Assembly: GCA_022448705.1 (NCBI GenBank)
Contig: JAKUUF010000025.1
Location: 1 to 15,971, forward strand
Direction: 5' to 3'
DNA length: 15,971 nucleotides
Source: SAR324 cluster bacterium
GTDB lineage: Bacteria > SAR324 > NAC60-12
A model generated the notes under the pieces. It made no database searches. It saw only the letters and a list, made by a program, of their open reading frames with translations, and was not told where the DNA came from. The position numbers and the translations under genes are program-made. Positions within the stretch are counted from its first letter, which is position 1. Each line of letters begins with the position of its first letter. Below are positions 15,594 to 15,971 of the stretch, piece by piece.

Positions 15594-15971
15594 GAAATTT
15601 AATTATCCCGGTCTTAGTGATAAGGCAGTTACTGAATCACGAGAAACTTACGGTGCAAATGTTGTTACAACTCAGGAATCTGAGAACTTTCTTGATAAAC
15701 TGCTTAAAAACTTGAAAGACCCGATCATCGTCATTTTGATTGTTGCCTCGGGTGTCACTTTATTATTGGCTGTTTTAGGATTTGCTCCTTGGTATGAAGT
15801 ATTGGGAATAGCAATTGCTGTAGTCATGGCGACCTTGATTGCCAGCTGGTCTGAATACAGCAATGAAAATGAGTTCCAGCTATTGCTAGAAGAAGCTTCT
15901 AAAGTCAAGTTTAAGGTTTTCCGAAATAACACGTTAAATGAAATACCCATTGATGATTTGGTTGTTAACGA
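15592..15971 (+). CDS. PMCA-like calcium-transporting P-type ATPase, N-terminal fragment
   Basis: The first 126 codons of a P-type ATPase that continues beyond the window. The N-terminus has GLSDKAVTESRETYGANVV (7-25), the pattern (GL...V..SR..YG.N) of the cation ATPase N-terminal domain of calcium pumps. It is followed by membrane segments M1 (about 43-62, after KDP) and M2 (about 68-88), then SEYSNENEFQLLLE and the start of the actuator domain (VKFKVFRNNTLNEIPIDDLVVN). The frame is open to the last base. The phosphorylation loop and ion-binding segments are not in the window, so calcium specificity is inferred from the N-terminal pattern only. The start is supported by homology, not by a ribosome-binding site. 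Confidence 0.85.
   Translation, partial: MKFNYPGLSDKAVTESRETYGANVVTTQESENFLDKLLKNLKDPIIVILIVASGVTLLLAVLGFAPWYEVLGIAIAVVMATLIASWSEYSNENEFQLLLEEASKVKFKVFRNNTLNEIPIDDLVVN

Noticed and set aside
1..15971. Defence island, prophage, integron or transposon
   Set aside because: All genes of adequate length are metabolic, envelope or repair families; no integrase, transposase, terminal repeats or repeat arrays were seen.

Overview
The window looks like ordinary chromosome from an AT-leaning (roughly 40% G+C by eye) Gram-negative bacterium. The Gram-negative call rests on kdsA (KDO/LPS synthesis) and on several inner-membrane proteins. The sequence alone does not fix the lineage. The gene mix (archaeal-type phosphoglycerate mutase, a very large biotin carboxylase-BCCP fusion, a stand-alone catalytic-half MetE) would fit a marine deltaproteobacterial-like group such as SAR324, but that is only a guess. 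I saw no rRNA, tRNA, CRISPR array, insertion sequence or phage gene.

Layout. Positions 1-4960 (+ strand): the 3' end of a phosphoglycerate mutase (apgM type), a 185-bp gap with a perfect 9-bp inverted repeat, then a tight run of biotin carboxylase/BCCP fusion, tgt (queuosine) and a YedK/HMCES-type SRAP protein. These converge over a small hairpin on a minus-strand run (10260 down to 5007): acyl-CoA synthetase, pgk, and a DUF2254-like membrane protein ending in a PilZN-like domain. A 348-bp AT-rich divergent region (10261-10608) separates this from a plus-strand set: short MetE-like methyltransferase, kdsA and a GFA/CENP-V zinc protein. The GFA gene converges with zero spacing on a minus-strand set (15398 down to 12900): a decayed small ORF, gloA, DUF2062 and a TPR membrane protein. 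After a palindrome-rich leader, the window ends in the 5' part of a PMCA-like calcium P-type ATPase.

How the genes fit together. Most are housekeeping or central metabolism: lower glycolysis (apgM, pgk), acyl-CoA and carboxylation chemistry (acyl-CoA ligase, biotin carboxylase), methyl/sulfur metabolism (MetE-like), LPS precursor synthesis (kdsA), detoxification (gloA, GFA), tRNA modification (tgt) and abasic-site protection (SRAP). I found no clear defence or mobile system.

The observations most worth following are: (i) the biotin carboxylase with about 60 extra residues before its glycine loop and an altered RRHQK motif; (ii) the PilZN-like tail on a DUF2254-like membrane protein without a following PilZ domain; (iii) an unannotated small gene remnant joined to gloA by an ATGA overlap; and (iv) a leader ORF and a ribosome-binding-site hairpin in front of the MetE-like gene.
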